This document shows positions 1-12,400 of a DNA stretch of 64,000 bases, in pieces. A program made the translations under genes and the position numbers. The stretch spans positions 22,811,130-22,875,129 of the forward strand of contig CM043874.1 of assembly GCA_023846275.1 (NCBI GenBank), read 5' to 3'. Every line of letters begins with the position of its first letter. The first letter of the stretch is position 1. The notes under the pieces were generated by a model. That model worked only from the letters and a program-made list of their open reading frames with translations. It was not told the DNA's origin and did no database searches. This DNA is from Vanilla planifolia. Lineage: Eukaryota > Streptophyta > Magnoliopsida > Asparagales > Orchidaceae.

Positions 1-213
1 ATGAAAACTCCATGGATTCAAAGGCTCTAGCTGAAACCTATGTAGAAATCATTTCTATAGAACAACATGTAGATTTTCCATTGAAGACAATAAAGCACTC
101 GATGAACTTTGAGCGAGCTTGAAATCAAGAATTATGAAAACTCCATGAATTCCAAGGCTCAAGCTGAAACCTATATAGAAATCATTTCTAGACGGCAACA
201 TGAAGATTATCCA
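1..213 (+). repeat. Direct repeat, two copies of about 80 bp, 133 bp apart
   Basis: Positions 1-80 and 134-213 both begin ATGAAAACTCCATG and continue with shared words such as AGCTGAAACCTAT and TAGAAATCATTTCTA, with about 85% identity by eye. The left copy begins at the window edge, so more units may lie outside. The surrounding 1-1230 is less AT-rich than the rest of the window. Confidence 0.75.
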
Positions 214-1234
214 ATTATATAAATAGAGCAAGAAATTAAATGAGAATGTAAAGAAACATTCCTAACCAGCCAGCAAGCGACCACAGTCCAACTATCAACG
301 CTCTTTCTGAGGTTTAGCAGATCCTTTCTTCGCTTCAGAAAGGGGAACAAAATTAAAGAATCAAGTTACTTAAAGAAAGAAGCCCATTAGCTGGAGCAAT
401 TTTGAATGCAGTTAAACGCAACGTTCAAACTAGTTCACCAGCGAGCTACTCGAATGAACCTTCACCGACCCTCAATCAGGCTAACTAAAAGACTAAAACA
501 GGGACATGAATAATATTCCAGCCCAGCAAGCACCATTCCAGTGGTAATATCATTTGAGGCTTAAGCTGTCATGAATTAAGAAGCTCTTACAAAGTGGAGC
601 TTGAACAATAATCTAATTCAGAATGCCGCATGAAGATTAGTCAACTGCATGTTCGGAGCAGTAACATGAATGCTATCCAACCACAAGCAATGAAATGATT
701 CCCAGCTACTAGAGAAGAACGAAATACTAAACTTAGAATTCTTTCCAAAGTTAGCTAGAGATATCTACACAGTCTATCGCCAAACATTAATAGCCTCATT
801 GCTCCAATTACCATATTTTATAAGGGCTAAAGTTTATGAAGAAATCTCCCAATTAATTCTCTTCCTAGCATTTTCCAAAGAAGAACCAGTTTCCAAAATT
901 CTTTCTATTCCTTTCATTTCAAATATGCCAAATAAAAGAAGCAATTTCAATGGACAAACAAGCAACTTCTAGAAAGTTTATTTCCAAAACTTTGTGAGTG
1001 GAAGAGGCTAATAAGTCACTCATACAACTGGATCCCACTGGTTTGAAGAATTAGCCACATAACGCTGTGAAGGAAAATATAGCATTCACTAAATAAATTT
1101 GAATTTGTTTCATAGGCATAACAGGATATGTGAACTTCATCTATAATGTTGCACTTCTACTCCAAGAAATCATTTGTTTTATGTTTACCAATTAAAGAAA
1201 GTCTATTGCAATTTGCAATTTTGAAATTCTATCA
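214..1234. other. Unassigned, moderately G+C-richer DNA
   Basis: No gene could be supported. A stretch on the plus strand around 685-970 stays open for about 95 codons without a start and resembles nothing I recognise; it could be decayed transposon coding sequence. The composition differs from the AT-rich DNA that follows, and the region abuts the U5 side of the LTR at 1235, where an element's internal domain would be expected. It does not resemble the internal domains seen in the other copies of that family. Confidence 0.3.
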
Positions 1235-2036
1235 CATATCCGATTTGTCTATGAGGTGTGCATGTTCTGAGCCCTTGACAATATACATTGTTTAGAACCA
1301 CAACAACGGAATTAAAGTATGAGAATGACAAGGAACTAATAAGGAAAGAAGGAGGAGAGTTTTTATCACAAAAAGATAAAAAAAATAATATGATCTATTT
1401 GCGAGGTGTAATCATCCCAAGCCTTAGAAAACAAACATTCTTTTTGAGTTGCAATAATAGAAATTGAAGTGCGAGAATAGTTAAAAACTAAAGAATAAAA
1501 GAGAAAATATTTTTGTTATAAAGAGATAGAAATCCCTAAAAAGATAGAATTTCAAGAATATGGGATTTCTTCATTCATCATTTTTATTCATTTATGTTGA
1601 TATTTATATATAATATTTTATTATAAAATATATATTATTTTAATTTTCATAACAAAACATGAAACATTTGACCAGAATTACAAATTTTGCAAAATCTACA
1701 ATGATAAGGGCCTACCTGTGCACGGGCTAACTGTGTAGGTTAATAAGTTTGTTTATTGTGCATGTGGATCACATGTGAATAAGTGATGAATGCATGCATG
1801 TGTAGCAATCCAACATGGTAGAGCGCATGTAGAACATGAGGGCTTTCATTGCGCAACACTTTCCTATGTGGGTGCTCTAATGGGTCTATAGTGAGCCTTC
1901 GCACTTGGTTGTGTGCATGGTTCTCGTAGCTTGGTACTGCAACAATGATTTATTCTTTTTATCTTTTTTGTAATATTTTTTCTTAATTTTTAAAATTTTT
2001 GATGATTTAATGAACCTATAATTGAGTTCATGATCA
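1235..2036 (-). mobile_element. LTR relic of the short gag-protease gypsy family
   Basis: This block matches the LTRs at 39714-40441, 42163-42870, 50686-51382 and 53150-53907, in the orientation of the last two. Shared landmarks in order are a GAGGTGT-type U5 edge followed by GAGCCC or AAGCC, a purine-rich AGAATGACAAGGAA-type block, AT-rich R/U3 near 1600, a G+C-richer GTGCATGTGG-type block (1700-1930) and a U3 edge with TTTAATGAACCTA near 2005. The first 150 bp (1235-1384) look like a partial second copy of the U5 end placed in tandem. It is old, diverged and without a recognisable internal domain. Confidence 0.7.
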
Positions 2037-3179
2037 ATATCCATATAAATCAAGTCTAGTTGTAAGATAGAAAATTAGCTCTTTAAGCTAAATATAAGAT
2101 GTAAGATAGAAAAACATTAATAATGGTTTTGATTGAGAACCATTTTTTAGCAAAAAGTATATTTTAATAAACATTTTAGCCAATTTAGGAAAATTAAGAA
2201 ATAAATTAGTACTCCAAGAATCATATTGCCAGATATTCCCATATTTAAATAAGCATATTGGATTGTCAAAATTAGCTAACATGGACCCTTTAAACCATGG
2301 ATCCTTTGAAAATGACATTAACTATACATACCAATTTTCAACCAACAAAACTTTTGAAAATCATGCCTATAATACCACAAGATTCCAAATAGACTAAAAT
2401 AGAAGAGTTACAATGCCAAAATTATAGTTCCTTTGATAGCTCTATCAAATTTATCAAATCCACATTGACATGGAATTGAAAAGTCTTAAACAATTTCTAA
2501 ATGTATAAACTAAGTTTGGAATCTTTAAGTCATAAAGATCAAGACTACCACTCCTTTGTCTTGGCAAACTCCATTATACAATATAGCCCATATCCTATTA
2601 TGGTTGTGACTGATCTCAACATTTTCTTATGAATAATTTTGCAAATTGCCTTTGTTTATAAGTATTAAGAAATCTCATGTTGTTAACAAATAAAAATAAT
2701 AATTAATTTCACCAAACAAGGTCTACCAATAGAAGAATGTAAAACTTTCTCTAGACACATAATTTTGAATTAATTTTGTCTAACAAAGGTTGGTAATGAG
2801 CAAGTTTAATATTTATAAGCAAGATATGCAAAAAGAGTTCCTTTATTGATACCATATTGATTCAACACATTCTCTTTATGGGAATCACTATAAAATAAAT
2901 GACACTAGTTTTCGTAAAATTAAGTTTACAAACACTAATGAAGAACATGCAACACAAAAAATATGAAATTTAACAATGATAAAATAAATGAACAAATTAT
3001 CATTTAGAGTCTAGCCATCACCACAAGTAGGAGATCAATATCTAGTGCTTGGTTGTGATGTGACCTCAATAGTTGAAACATTTGTTTTAGTACTTAGTGT
3101 ATAAATTACCATAATGAAATCTCACACACAAACTAAAAAGGTATCTTCAAATCCTTGTTCAGAGTAGAAATGTCAACTT
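2037..3179. other. AT-rich unassigned DNA
   Basis: I see no gene, clear repeat or structural motif in this stretch. Short reading frames are chance products of AT-rich sequence. Confidence 0.5.
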
Positions 3180-3720
3180 TGTGACACCCCATATGATAGC
3201 ATAATCATCCATATGATTAGTGATTAAGGCATGTATCCTTAATATGATTGAGGAACATCAATAGGCACAATGGGATAAAGAAAGTCTAGTTAGTTGTAAG
3301 GAAAGTGAGATGATTTGATGCCAAGAAGAAGAGAGAGAAGGGAGACTAGTGATGAGAGGAGGAGAGATAGGAAAGATTATGATGAGAGGATGAGAGAGAA
3401 ATAAGATAACTATAAAAGGAGGAGAAATAAGGGGAAGACAATGGGAGTGTGAGAGAGAGGTAGGAAGGAAATAAGAGGAAGAGAGAGATGTGGGACAAAT
3501 GATGGGAGGAGAGAGAGATGAGACTATGCTGGGAAGAGAAAAAAGAGGATTTTGGTGGCTAGAGGAGAGAAAATCCTAAGTATAAATGATAAAGGGAATT
3601 TTTGATGGTGATGTTGAGGAGAACAAGAGATAATCTAAATAAAGAGAAAGATCAACTTGCATCTTCTCATGGCAAAGTTCTACATACGTGCAATAAAATC
3701 AACTTATGTAGGTTTCTCAA
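3180..3720. mobile_element. LTR-like, strongly purine-rich block
   Basis: It begins TGTGACACCCC, a typical start of plant gypsy LTRs, and runs into a long GA-rich strand (about 3300-3600: repeats of GAGAG, GGAGG, AAGAG). It ends around a TACGTGCAATAAAA-like word also found in the block at 8080-8680. It sits at the 3' side of the minus-strand gypsy pol relic (3880-6390), where a 3' LTR is expected. The exact right edge is unclear. Confidence 0.5.
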
Positions 3721-3879
3721 AATTTAAAAAATTCAATACCAAACTTTCATTCATTTCAACAAAAGATTAAATAGGATCTAAGTTACAACTTTAAATGAAA
3801 CAAAATAATTAAATTAACCTTCGACTAATAAACTTGCTAAACAAAAATAAAATATAAAACAAATGATGAGATAACTTCA

Positions 3880-6390
3880 ATGAGGGGTGCTTGCACTTGA
3901 AACCAAATGGAAACATTAAAACTGTTATAAATGACTTATTAAAAAACCCAAAAAATATTTAAGAGAAATTTTAATGATTTTTTAGAACTAATTTAGTCCA
4001 AAATCTATAATGAACATATGCCTTATGCATCATAAGCTCTTTTGGACTCTCTTATGTTGCAACAACTCCACTCCATTACAAAGAATATTATCTCAAAAAG
4101 TTAAAAAACAAGTAGTCTCACAACAAATATGATGCTAAATTTTTCATATCCTCCATAGTTAGTCAAGTATTCTCTAATGATGTCTGATCTTCCCAATTAA
4201 CTAAAAAAATATAAAGAGTATTAAAACTAGAAAAATCAGTAATTAAGATACAATTAATCTAAAATACATGATATTAGAAGAAAAAGTAAGCTAGTTAGCA
4301 TTTGAGTCACCTATAAAAAAATAGCTTGCAAATTTGATGTGTATAAATAATTTATAATAAAGACACTACTAAGTAGTAAAATGTAATTCTAAAACATCGA
4401 TTTTCATATTAAACCTTTTAATAATTTTAAGAGAATCATAAATTGTCACATATGCCAAGGCAAATTTGCATTAATACAAAATCTCCCTCTTTAAGTCATC
4501 TCAAAATTCTATTTTTGTTAATGTCCTTAATATATTTTTAAATTACTAATTTTAGTATATTGCTTTATTTTCTTATTTAAATTATGATAGTCATTTGAAA
4601 ATAAAAATATAAGACAAAAAGTAGTAATAAATGGGTCCTTTAGGAATTTGGTCATAAATAATTTCAAAGGACGACAAATGATAGTTTGGATATTATAATG
4701 TTTAATGAAATTTAATTGTGGATAGGTATACATAACAATTTTCAATACCTTTTTTAATTAAAATCTTTAATAAATATTTTAATACTTTATTAATTACTTT
4801 AGTTTATCTATCAATTTAAAATTGAAATATTAAAAAAATTTCAATTTGTTCCCAAGTACTTTCCATAAGGTCCTTAAAAAATACAAAATAAGCATAATAT
4901 CCTTACCTAAAACTATGGCATCAGGCAACCCATTTAGCCTAAATTTCTTTAAAACATTGTGATATAGGTGCATTATTAACCTTTTGAAATGAAACAAAAT
5001 GCCATCTTTGAAATTTTTTTTACTATCACGAAAATAGTCTTAAATGAAAGTCGATAAAAGAAATCGTTTTAAGGTCTACTTAGAATTAGCAGACATATAT
5101 AGCTTGGATTTTTACTTGGTGGTACCTACAAATTTCAGAATAAAAATTGGAAAATAACATGATCTAAATTCTTCTTCAATTAGAGTAAATAAAATATAGA
5201 TTCCAATAAATTATTAGTCCTTTCACAATCGATATCACATGTTATTTCCCCTAAATGTAATTATATTATTAAAAAATATCTTAAAGAAGTCTTATAAATA
5301 CATGAAACTTTTTCCTTGATTAAATACCCATTAATAATGTGGAAAAGGGTGTGTAAAAGTATAGGTCCTTCAATTTATTATAAATAATATAAAAAAACAA
5401 ATTAAATAGTGTTTTTTTAATCTATCAACACCTAAAATACTAGACAATAATGATGATATAGTTAGTGAAACTATAGTTAAAGCATCAACTAGTTTGTTCT
5501 AGTCTAAAGTTTAATTTTTATGTCAATGGAGTAATCTTATAAAAAATAACCTTATTTTGCATGCTAATTTTCAATTTATTCTAAGTGTTAATATGTTATA
5601 AGAGATGGTGATTTGTAGCTAAAATAAATTCTTTATAGAACAAATGATTTCTCTAGTACTTCAAAGCTTGTACACTAGCATAAAACTTCTTATCATTAGT
5701 AGGATATCTTTATTTTCCATAATCAACTTTTAGATATAATAAGTTACTGCTAGATGTCCTTTTTTGCGTAAAATTCTATTAATACAAATTCTAGAAACAT
5801 TATATGTAATCTCAAATCCTAAAAAAAATTGTTACTTTAAAATAGGTGAAGAAGACATTTAGGAACCTACTTTGGATAAAAGCTTTTTTGCTCCCTTAAT
5901 CTACAAAAATATTTCTTCAATAAATCAATTATGAGTATACAACATTGCCAAAATCTTTAATGAAGTGGCTACATGACATAACTAGCCTATAAAAACTACA
6001 ATCTTTAGTAAGACTCCTAGTATAAGACATTCCACTATTGATTTTCTTCTTGAAAGATCAAGATTTATGACCTTCAATAGACGCAATAAAATCTTGAATT
6101 TTTTTATTTTCATCATCAAACATTTTCTTAGATTTAAAAAATTCTTTCTTAGATTTTAAAAACTCTCTTAAGATGATATAAAATGGGTACTCTCATTTGG
6201 ATTATAAATTAGAATATCATTAAAATATACCATTTTTTTTTCTATGAATAGTTTTAAAATAAAATTGATCAAATGCAAAAAAAAGTATTAAGTTCACTTA
6301 ATAATCTAAAAAGTTACTAACCATTAAAATCAACCTAAAGTTTTGAAGGTTACCTTTCATTTATCTTAATAATAGAATGTGTCTTAAAAT
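3880..6390 (-). mobile_element. Ty3/gypsy chromovirus pol relic (RT, RNase H, integrase)
   Basis: Minus-strand translation shows, in order from high to low coordinates, an RT core with a YFDD-box-like segment (about 6200-6250), the RT/RNase H connection and RNase H (about 5580-6000, recognisable by the family block around KRYPTNDKEFYA) and an integrase core (about 4470-5110, beginning at the RFSKMAHF motif). The pattern resembles the Reina/CRM side of the chromoviruses. It is a fossil with well over ten breaks. No gag was recognised. The probable 3' LTR is at 3180-3720; the 5' LTR is not securely identified. Confidence 0.8.
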
Positions 6391-6610
6391 AGACAAAAAA
6401 ACATTAATAGGATGAGAGGGAGAATTCTTGTGATGGCATGAAATAAAGAAAGAGAGAGATGTGATGGCCATGCCATGAGAAGAAGATGGTAACATGTATG
6501 GTGGTGGTAAGTATAAGTGTAAACTCTTCATAAGAGGTGGGGTGTATTGTACTTTATAAAATTAAAAGTAAATATGCTACTAATATGGTTTGTTATCTTG
6601 TGGTTAAAGT
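6391..6610. repeat. Purine-rich block related to those at 3180-3720 and 8080-8680
   Basis: Contains GAGAGGGAGAATTC, AAGAAAGAGAGAGATGTG and GAAGAAGATGG words on the plus strand, like the other two purine-rich blocks. It may be an LTR fragment of the adjacent gypsy relic. Edges are uncertain. Confidence 0.4.
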
Positions 6611-6790
6611 CTTTTGATTGAATTTGAAATCAGTAGTGTGATTTGGCCAAACACACAAAAAGTCTACATCTACCCTTGATTGCAAAAGCCAAGCTTACTC
6701 TAATAACAACTATCCTTTGCCAAGTAAAGGATAGATGAAATACCTTTAAAACGGAGATTCACAAGGATCAAATTAGCCCGAAAGAACTAT
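6611..6790 (+). repeat. Dispersed repeat shared with 29640-29770
   Basis: The segment around TTTGGCCAAACACAC, AGTCTACATCTACCC and CTAATAACAACTATCC resembles 29640-29770 (GGTGGTTCAACA, CCAACATCCACTCC, CACTAACAATGG). This arrangement is common in non-coding parts of plant retroelements. I cannot assign it to a family with confidence. Confidence 0.35.
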
Positions 6791-8079
6791 ACAATAAGGC
6801 TTATAATAGCCATAATACTATGATAAATTATAAAATTTCAAGAAACTTAAAAATAATGCTTTTATATTATATTGGTGCAATATCTTATAACCAAAATCAA
6901 AATATCAAGTAGCACTAACTAGATATAATTCAATGTGAAAAATTGACACAAAATAACAAAATAAAGAGATGAAATGCAAGAGTTTAGTCTTGAAAATCAA
7001 TATAAGCTACTACAACGATCATCAAAGGAGGTGAAAAAATATGGCTCATTTGTAGCACACACTTTACATTCTCATATGTGAAGATATTATCACTAGCTTT
7101 TTCTTGAATAATTTTATGATTTATTTATAATGATTCAATAGTTAACTATTTTTTAAGGAAATTACAATAGCTCCTAATGGCTAATTCATGTTTTTAAGGA
7201 AAATAACTAGCTTTGTAGATTTTTTCTTCTATTAGGACTATATGATCAAATTGATCATACTACATAATGTTTCTTAATGTGCATATCATCTAATGCATCT
7301 ACCAGTCCAACTTGCTCTTTGTGCATATAAACTTAAGATTTACTATATGATAGAAATACATTGAACTATACTACATGTTTTGGATGCATTCAATGCATAA
7401 TATTTTTGTTAAACATGATCATATAGTGTATGATAAGGCATATCATATTATTTGAAAAATATAAGCTCTTTTTCACACTTAAGTCTTTTTACTATAATGA
7501 TAATCATACTTGTATTATGGTACCTCTTTCTTTTCTTATTTTTATATAAATATAAATGATCATATTTTATGATATATAATTTTCATACAATGCGAAATTC
7601 TTAGGTTCATCTTTTCTTATACACATTTTTTCTTTCATAAAATAATACTTATATGAAGTTCATTACTATCTTAAGTTTATGAGTTGTCATTAGTTTTCAT
7701 ACTATATGATAATAAATATCATGCTATATAAACAAATTGATATACAAAATCATAAGCCCTAATTACTTGTCTAATAAATTAAACTAGTTATTTGTGCTTT
7801 ATGATAAATTCGTTATATTATATGATCAGTACATTTTATTAATTTTAACAATTATTTTAGTTTCATTTCAATCTATTATTAAGGTTTATATGAACCTTAA
7901 TATTGCTAATGTAATTTAGTTGAATACAATTTGAATTTATTTAATTTCAAAGTAAAAACCAAGATAAGTATGCATGAGTTAAACAAAGAATGCATAAGAG
8001 TTGTAAAAATGTGAATGATTGTAAGTGACACTTGTAGTATGGTTTAAGTTTTAACAATTTGCCACCTTGAAGTTGGTAA
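6791..8079. other. AT-rich unassigned DNA rich in CATATGATCAT-like words
   Basis: No gene is visible. The DNA is full of short self-complementary words (ATCATAT, TATGATA, TGATCA), a texture also seen at 9300-10000, 28100-28900, 57300-57700 and 62600-63060. This may reflect shared ancient LTR sequence, but I could not align the blocks end to end. Confidence 0.35.
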
Positions 8080-8680
8080 TAATGAGCTCAAGATAGATGT
8101 CATCCCATTAAAAGCCAAGATTAATTTGTTTCTTGTGAAAACTTAAGCAATTGATCATGAACATCTTTTCCTAAGGATTAACCTATATATCATTTTCACA
8201 ACCACTTGTTAGGGAACACAAGAATATCATTTTGCTATCAACAAACTTCTAACATGGGTATGGGTTTAATAATAAAAAGAAGAAGATTGTTGGCTAATGA
8301 TAAAAGAAAGAGAGGAAAATTAATGATAGAAGGAGAGATATGTGTTATCAATGGTGGGAGAAGAAGATTAGTGGTTGAGGGTGCGAGGACAAGTGATAAC
8401 AAAGCTCAAGAAGTGAATTGCGGTGATGGGTTCAAGCTAATAGTGAAAAAATGGAGAATCTATGGACAATTATGAATGAAGAGGATTTTTGTGATTAAAA
8501 TAAGAGGAGATTAGTGATTGGTGAATGAGGATATCAAGGCTAGTTCATGAAGAGTGATAAAATTTGAATAAATAGAAGTGTTAGCTTGGAAGAGTTTTTT
8601 ATATTTACATGCAATAAAACAAATCTTAATAGATTCTAATTTATACTACTCTTAATGAATGATATAAAAAAGCTTTAGAA
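8080..8680. mobile_element. Purine-rich LTR-like block
   Basis: Plus-strand GA-rich tract (8260-8560) ending in a TACATGCAATAAAA-like word that matches the end of the block at 3180-3720. It may be the second LTR of the gypsy relic at 3880-6390. The 89-codon open frame here (8206-8475) is a product of the purine bias and shows no domain. Confidence 0.4.
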
Positions 8681-11432
8681 ATCATAGTTTTATAAATCAT
8701 TGTGTGAGTGCAAAAAGGATGAAAAACATAATATGATTTTTAAGTAGTTTGATTTAAACTCAGATCTATATTTATCATGAGCTAAATGACTAGGATTTGA
8801 CTACAAATGACTCCCATTTTACTGTAGTAAGGTGGGGTCAATCTTTCACAAATCATCTCGCCTTTTGACACATCTAGGTACAAGATTTACCTCATACTAG
8901 AAACAAGAATAACACTTTGAAAGAACTAAAACTCAATTTAGATATTACAACTTAGAAACAAAATAACATACACCTATAGAAATCTATATGACAAAGAGTT
9001 AATGATGATATAAGGATGTTACCAGGTAAAATTAGAATTTAATGCAATGTTGAAAATGATCAAACCAAGGATGTTGTGCAACATTATGTACATTTTTGTT
9101 TTCTATTGTGTACCACTTGTATTGAATGACCTTGCTTTTGATTCATGTCAAAGTTGCAATTTGACTAACAACCTTTACTAATTGATTTTTTGTCTATGTA
9201 CATGAATAAGTGAATTAGATACAAATAATGAACTTTTAATAGCCAAAATGGCATTTTCAAGATGCTCAAACAAGCTCATATATGTTTCATAAATGTATCA
9301 TATTAATACATCAATGACATCATATTAAAATAGTAAGAATAGAATTAAGATTTTACTGATGATCTAATGACATGACTAATGCTATTTTTATTTTTCTAAA
9401 ATCACTTATCATACGAATTTAAAAAAGGTGCTTATATAGTATAACACCAATTCATAGTTTAGAACTTAAGTTCATTTATATATTATACTAAACCATCACA
9501 TAAATCATATTAGTATAATATATTTCACATCTATAGTTTAATTAGATTAGATGTGTTTGATAGTGGATCATCATCATGCGACATTTATTTTTATCAAGAG
9601 CTAAATTCTTGAAAAAATATTATATAATATGATTATATAATAATGAACACTTGTTTGATAATGTAAAGACAAATTTACTATGACTTGAAATGATAATCAT
9701 ATTATTATGGTAAACCATCATAGTTATATATTGCTATTATGACCATTTTCATTCCAAGTCTTTTGGACTTATTAATGATGAATAATGAATCATATATATT
9801 ATATTTGTATGATGTAGGATATTATTTTGTATGATCATTAGGTTGAAAAGAACATAATTTATTTTAAGCTTAATTTTATTATCTTAAGAAATAAGTTGAC
9901 TCTAAAACAACATGTACTGATATGACCATTAAATAATGCAAATTTAGGGAACTTTATGAGCTAGAAAAGTTCTATCAATGCAAACATGAGTATGTAATAT
10001 AATCTTAATCATATCATATAAAAAGACAAGTGATGGGTTTAATAAATCAAACCAAAATGAAGCCTTATAGATAAACTCTTGATAGGTAGCCACTCCACCA
10101 AGAGTTGAGATGATTGCCCTAAGATATACCAATTTAGGAAACTAATTCATGAGCAAAAGGTACTTAATTTTCTTCAAATTTCAAATGCATGAATCTTATT
10201 ATTTTGTAGCAAACTATTATGAAATTTTGCAACTATACAACACTTTTAAGCATTTATTAGTAATCATAAACTTGGTTTTATGATCATCATCTTTGAAGAT
10301 ACAACAATCTCCTTTTTAACAATTACAAAATCAATACTATATGAAAGAGGTTACAATAAAATACTTATTAACATGAAATTGAAATTATACTATTAGAAGG
10401 ATAATATGTTCAAAGTGTAATAGCACACACACCAACACATAGAGAAAAAATAAATATTTATAAATCTATAAATTATAGAACAGTTCCTTAGATCACAATA
10501 ATAAATAACAAAAAATAATTAACCAATTATACATTCAACATCAGTAGCATATCACAGAACTTTTTGATAGAAACAACAATATGATTTAGCACCCTTTGGA
10601 TCTACATATTCATATAATCACTTCTCAACATAAATACATAGGTACAAAACTTTGAATTCTAACAATCTCTCTTTGAATTCTCCTCCTAAATAATTGACTT
10701 TTGTTAATACTTTCTCTTCTTTTTGTAATCACTTAAAGGGATAAATAAATATTTATTACCACAAAACATTGCATTGAACACTATTAGAAAACAAAAGTAA
10801 CATTGAGAAAATAAATATTGATTAACTAAACATCAACCAATGAAGAACTATCTAAAACATTCATTATAATAAATCCTCTTGAGAATTTTTTTCAATATGT
10901 CATAAAGGGATTATTAGTTCTACTTTTAATTCAATAATTAAATTTTATAAATATTAAGTCTAATGTAAATTTTACTCTGTGAAAGTTACTTTGAAATGAA
11001 TTAAAATCTTTATATGGCTTACATTTAGGTGCATTAAGTCAACACATCATCACCATTGGTTTCTTTTTTTTTTTTTCTAAAATTATAATAACAACTCATT
11101 CCACATAGCCTATAAGTTGTATAAGACTTACCACATGAAGTTAATTAATCTTTAATTATAAATTTTTCCTTTTTAGTATTAAATGGTTTTTTCCTCTTTC
11201 TACAATTGAAGCATCTAATCCAATTCATATATTTATCCAAATCTATTCTTCCATTGAAATGATTGCCCTTCGATGAGGATGTTTAAGCCCTCTGTCTTAG
11301 AACTTAAAGGGTGGAATGGCCTACTCTCTCAATAACACTATAGTATGAGTGATAAGATAACGGAAGTTGTCAATTGAACCTGTTTTCTTAGAACTTAGAG
11401 TTGATTTAGATATTTGATAGGTCATTGAAATG
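8681..11432. other. AT-rich unassigned DNA
   Basis: No gene or structured repeat could be supported. A T13 run lies at 11064-11076. Scattered CATATGATTAT-like words occur around 9300-10050. Confidence 0.45.
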
Positions 11433-12150
11433 GGTCATGACAATATTAAGTAGATTTGGCATGAAGCACACAATATGAATCAGATAAATCATTAAATAAA
11501 GAGTTAATAGTAAGCAAGTCTTTGAGGGAGCCACAAATGTATTTAATGGGAGTAAGAGGAAAATGATATTTGCTAATCATAAAATAAAGTATACAATAAT
11601 AAAATAAAGAGTTGGAATCATCAACCTTAAGAGATGGAGTAGTTCTTTATTAATAAGGATGTCCAAAAGGTTTTCTAATTTAGTTTAATAGTCTTAATAA
11701 ATATCTTTTGACTTCATTTGTTCTAATTATAATAGTAGAAATAATGTTGTAAAGTTGATGATTTAGTAATATGCGCTAAGAACATAAATAGGTCATGATA
11801 ATATTATATAGATTTGGCATGAGAGGCACAATAAAACCAAGATAGACCTTTAAATAAGGAGTTAATAGAGAACAAGTCTTTGAGGTGATTATAAATGTAT
11901 TTTGTGAAAAGAATAGAAGGAAAATGATGTTTGTTAATTTTAGAATAACTCATATTTACTGAACAAATAATAATTAAATTTGTCAATACTAAGAGGCATA
12001 GTAAATTCTTATTAATAGGAATATCAAGAAGGTTTTTTTTTAATTTAATCTAATGGTGATAACAAAATTTTTTTATTTGTTTTTATAGTAATAATAAAAA
12101 ATGTAATAATGTTTGTGAGTTAGTAATATGTGATAAGAATATAAAAAGGA
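11433..12150 (+). repeat. Tandem duplication, two units of 358 bp
   Basis: Unit one (11433-11790) and unit two (11791-about 12150) both start GGTCATGA-AATATTA and share AGATTTGGCATGA, AAGGAGTTAATAG, ACAAGTCTTTGAGG, AGGAAAATGAT-TTTG and TTAGTAATATG-G-TAAGAA. The start of a possible third unit (around 12120-12160) fades out. Identity is about 75-80% by eye, so the duplication is old. No coding content. Confidence 0.8.
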
Positions 12151-12206
12151 TAAAAATACGATTGAGAAAAAAAAGAGATATATATAAAAAAAAGTAATTA
12201 TAAATA

Positions 12207-12400
12207 CAAGTATGCATGCACGCCGAAACAATAAGCCCTGCAAGCGCTTAATTCGAGGCGACGGTAGCCTTCGAGATGTTGACAGACCACCGTTAAATCT
12301 TTTAAATATGATATAGACCGTCCATCCAATCATTGATTAACGCTGTTGCTTCGTGCCCACCTGCCTTGCTATCTGTCCTCCAGAGCTATTCATTTTTTTA
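12207..12400. other. G+C-richer island in AT-rich DNA, possible low-copy sequence
   Basis: The stretch (CGCTTAATTCGAGGCGACGG, CACCTGCCTTGCTATCTGTC) stands out from its neighbours and is not seen elsewhere in the window. It does not code for anything I recognise. It could be a decayed promoter or exon, or the G+C-rich end of an unrecognised element. Confidence 0.3.

Noticed and set aside
685-970. About 95 open codons without a start on the plus strand
   Set aside because: No start, no recognised motif and no matching upstream exon; open frames of this size can arise by chance. Noted only as possible transposon debris.
8206-8475. 89-codon plus-strand frame rich in Arg and Lys
   Set aside because: Follows from the purine-rich strand. 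No recognisable domain, and the block resembles other LTR-like purine blocks.
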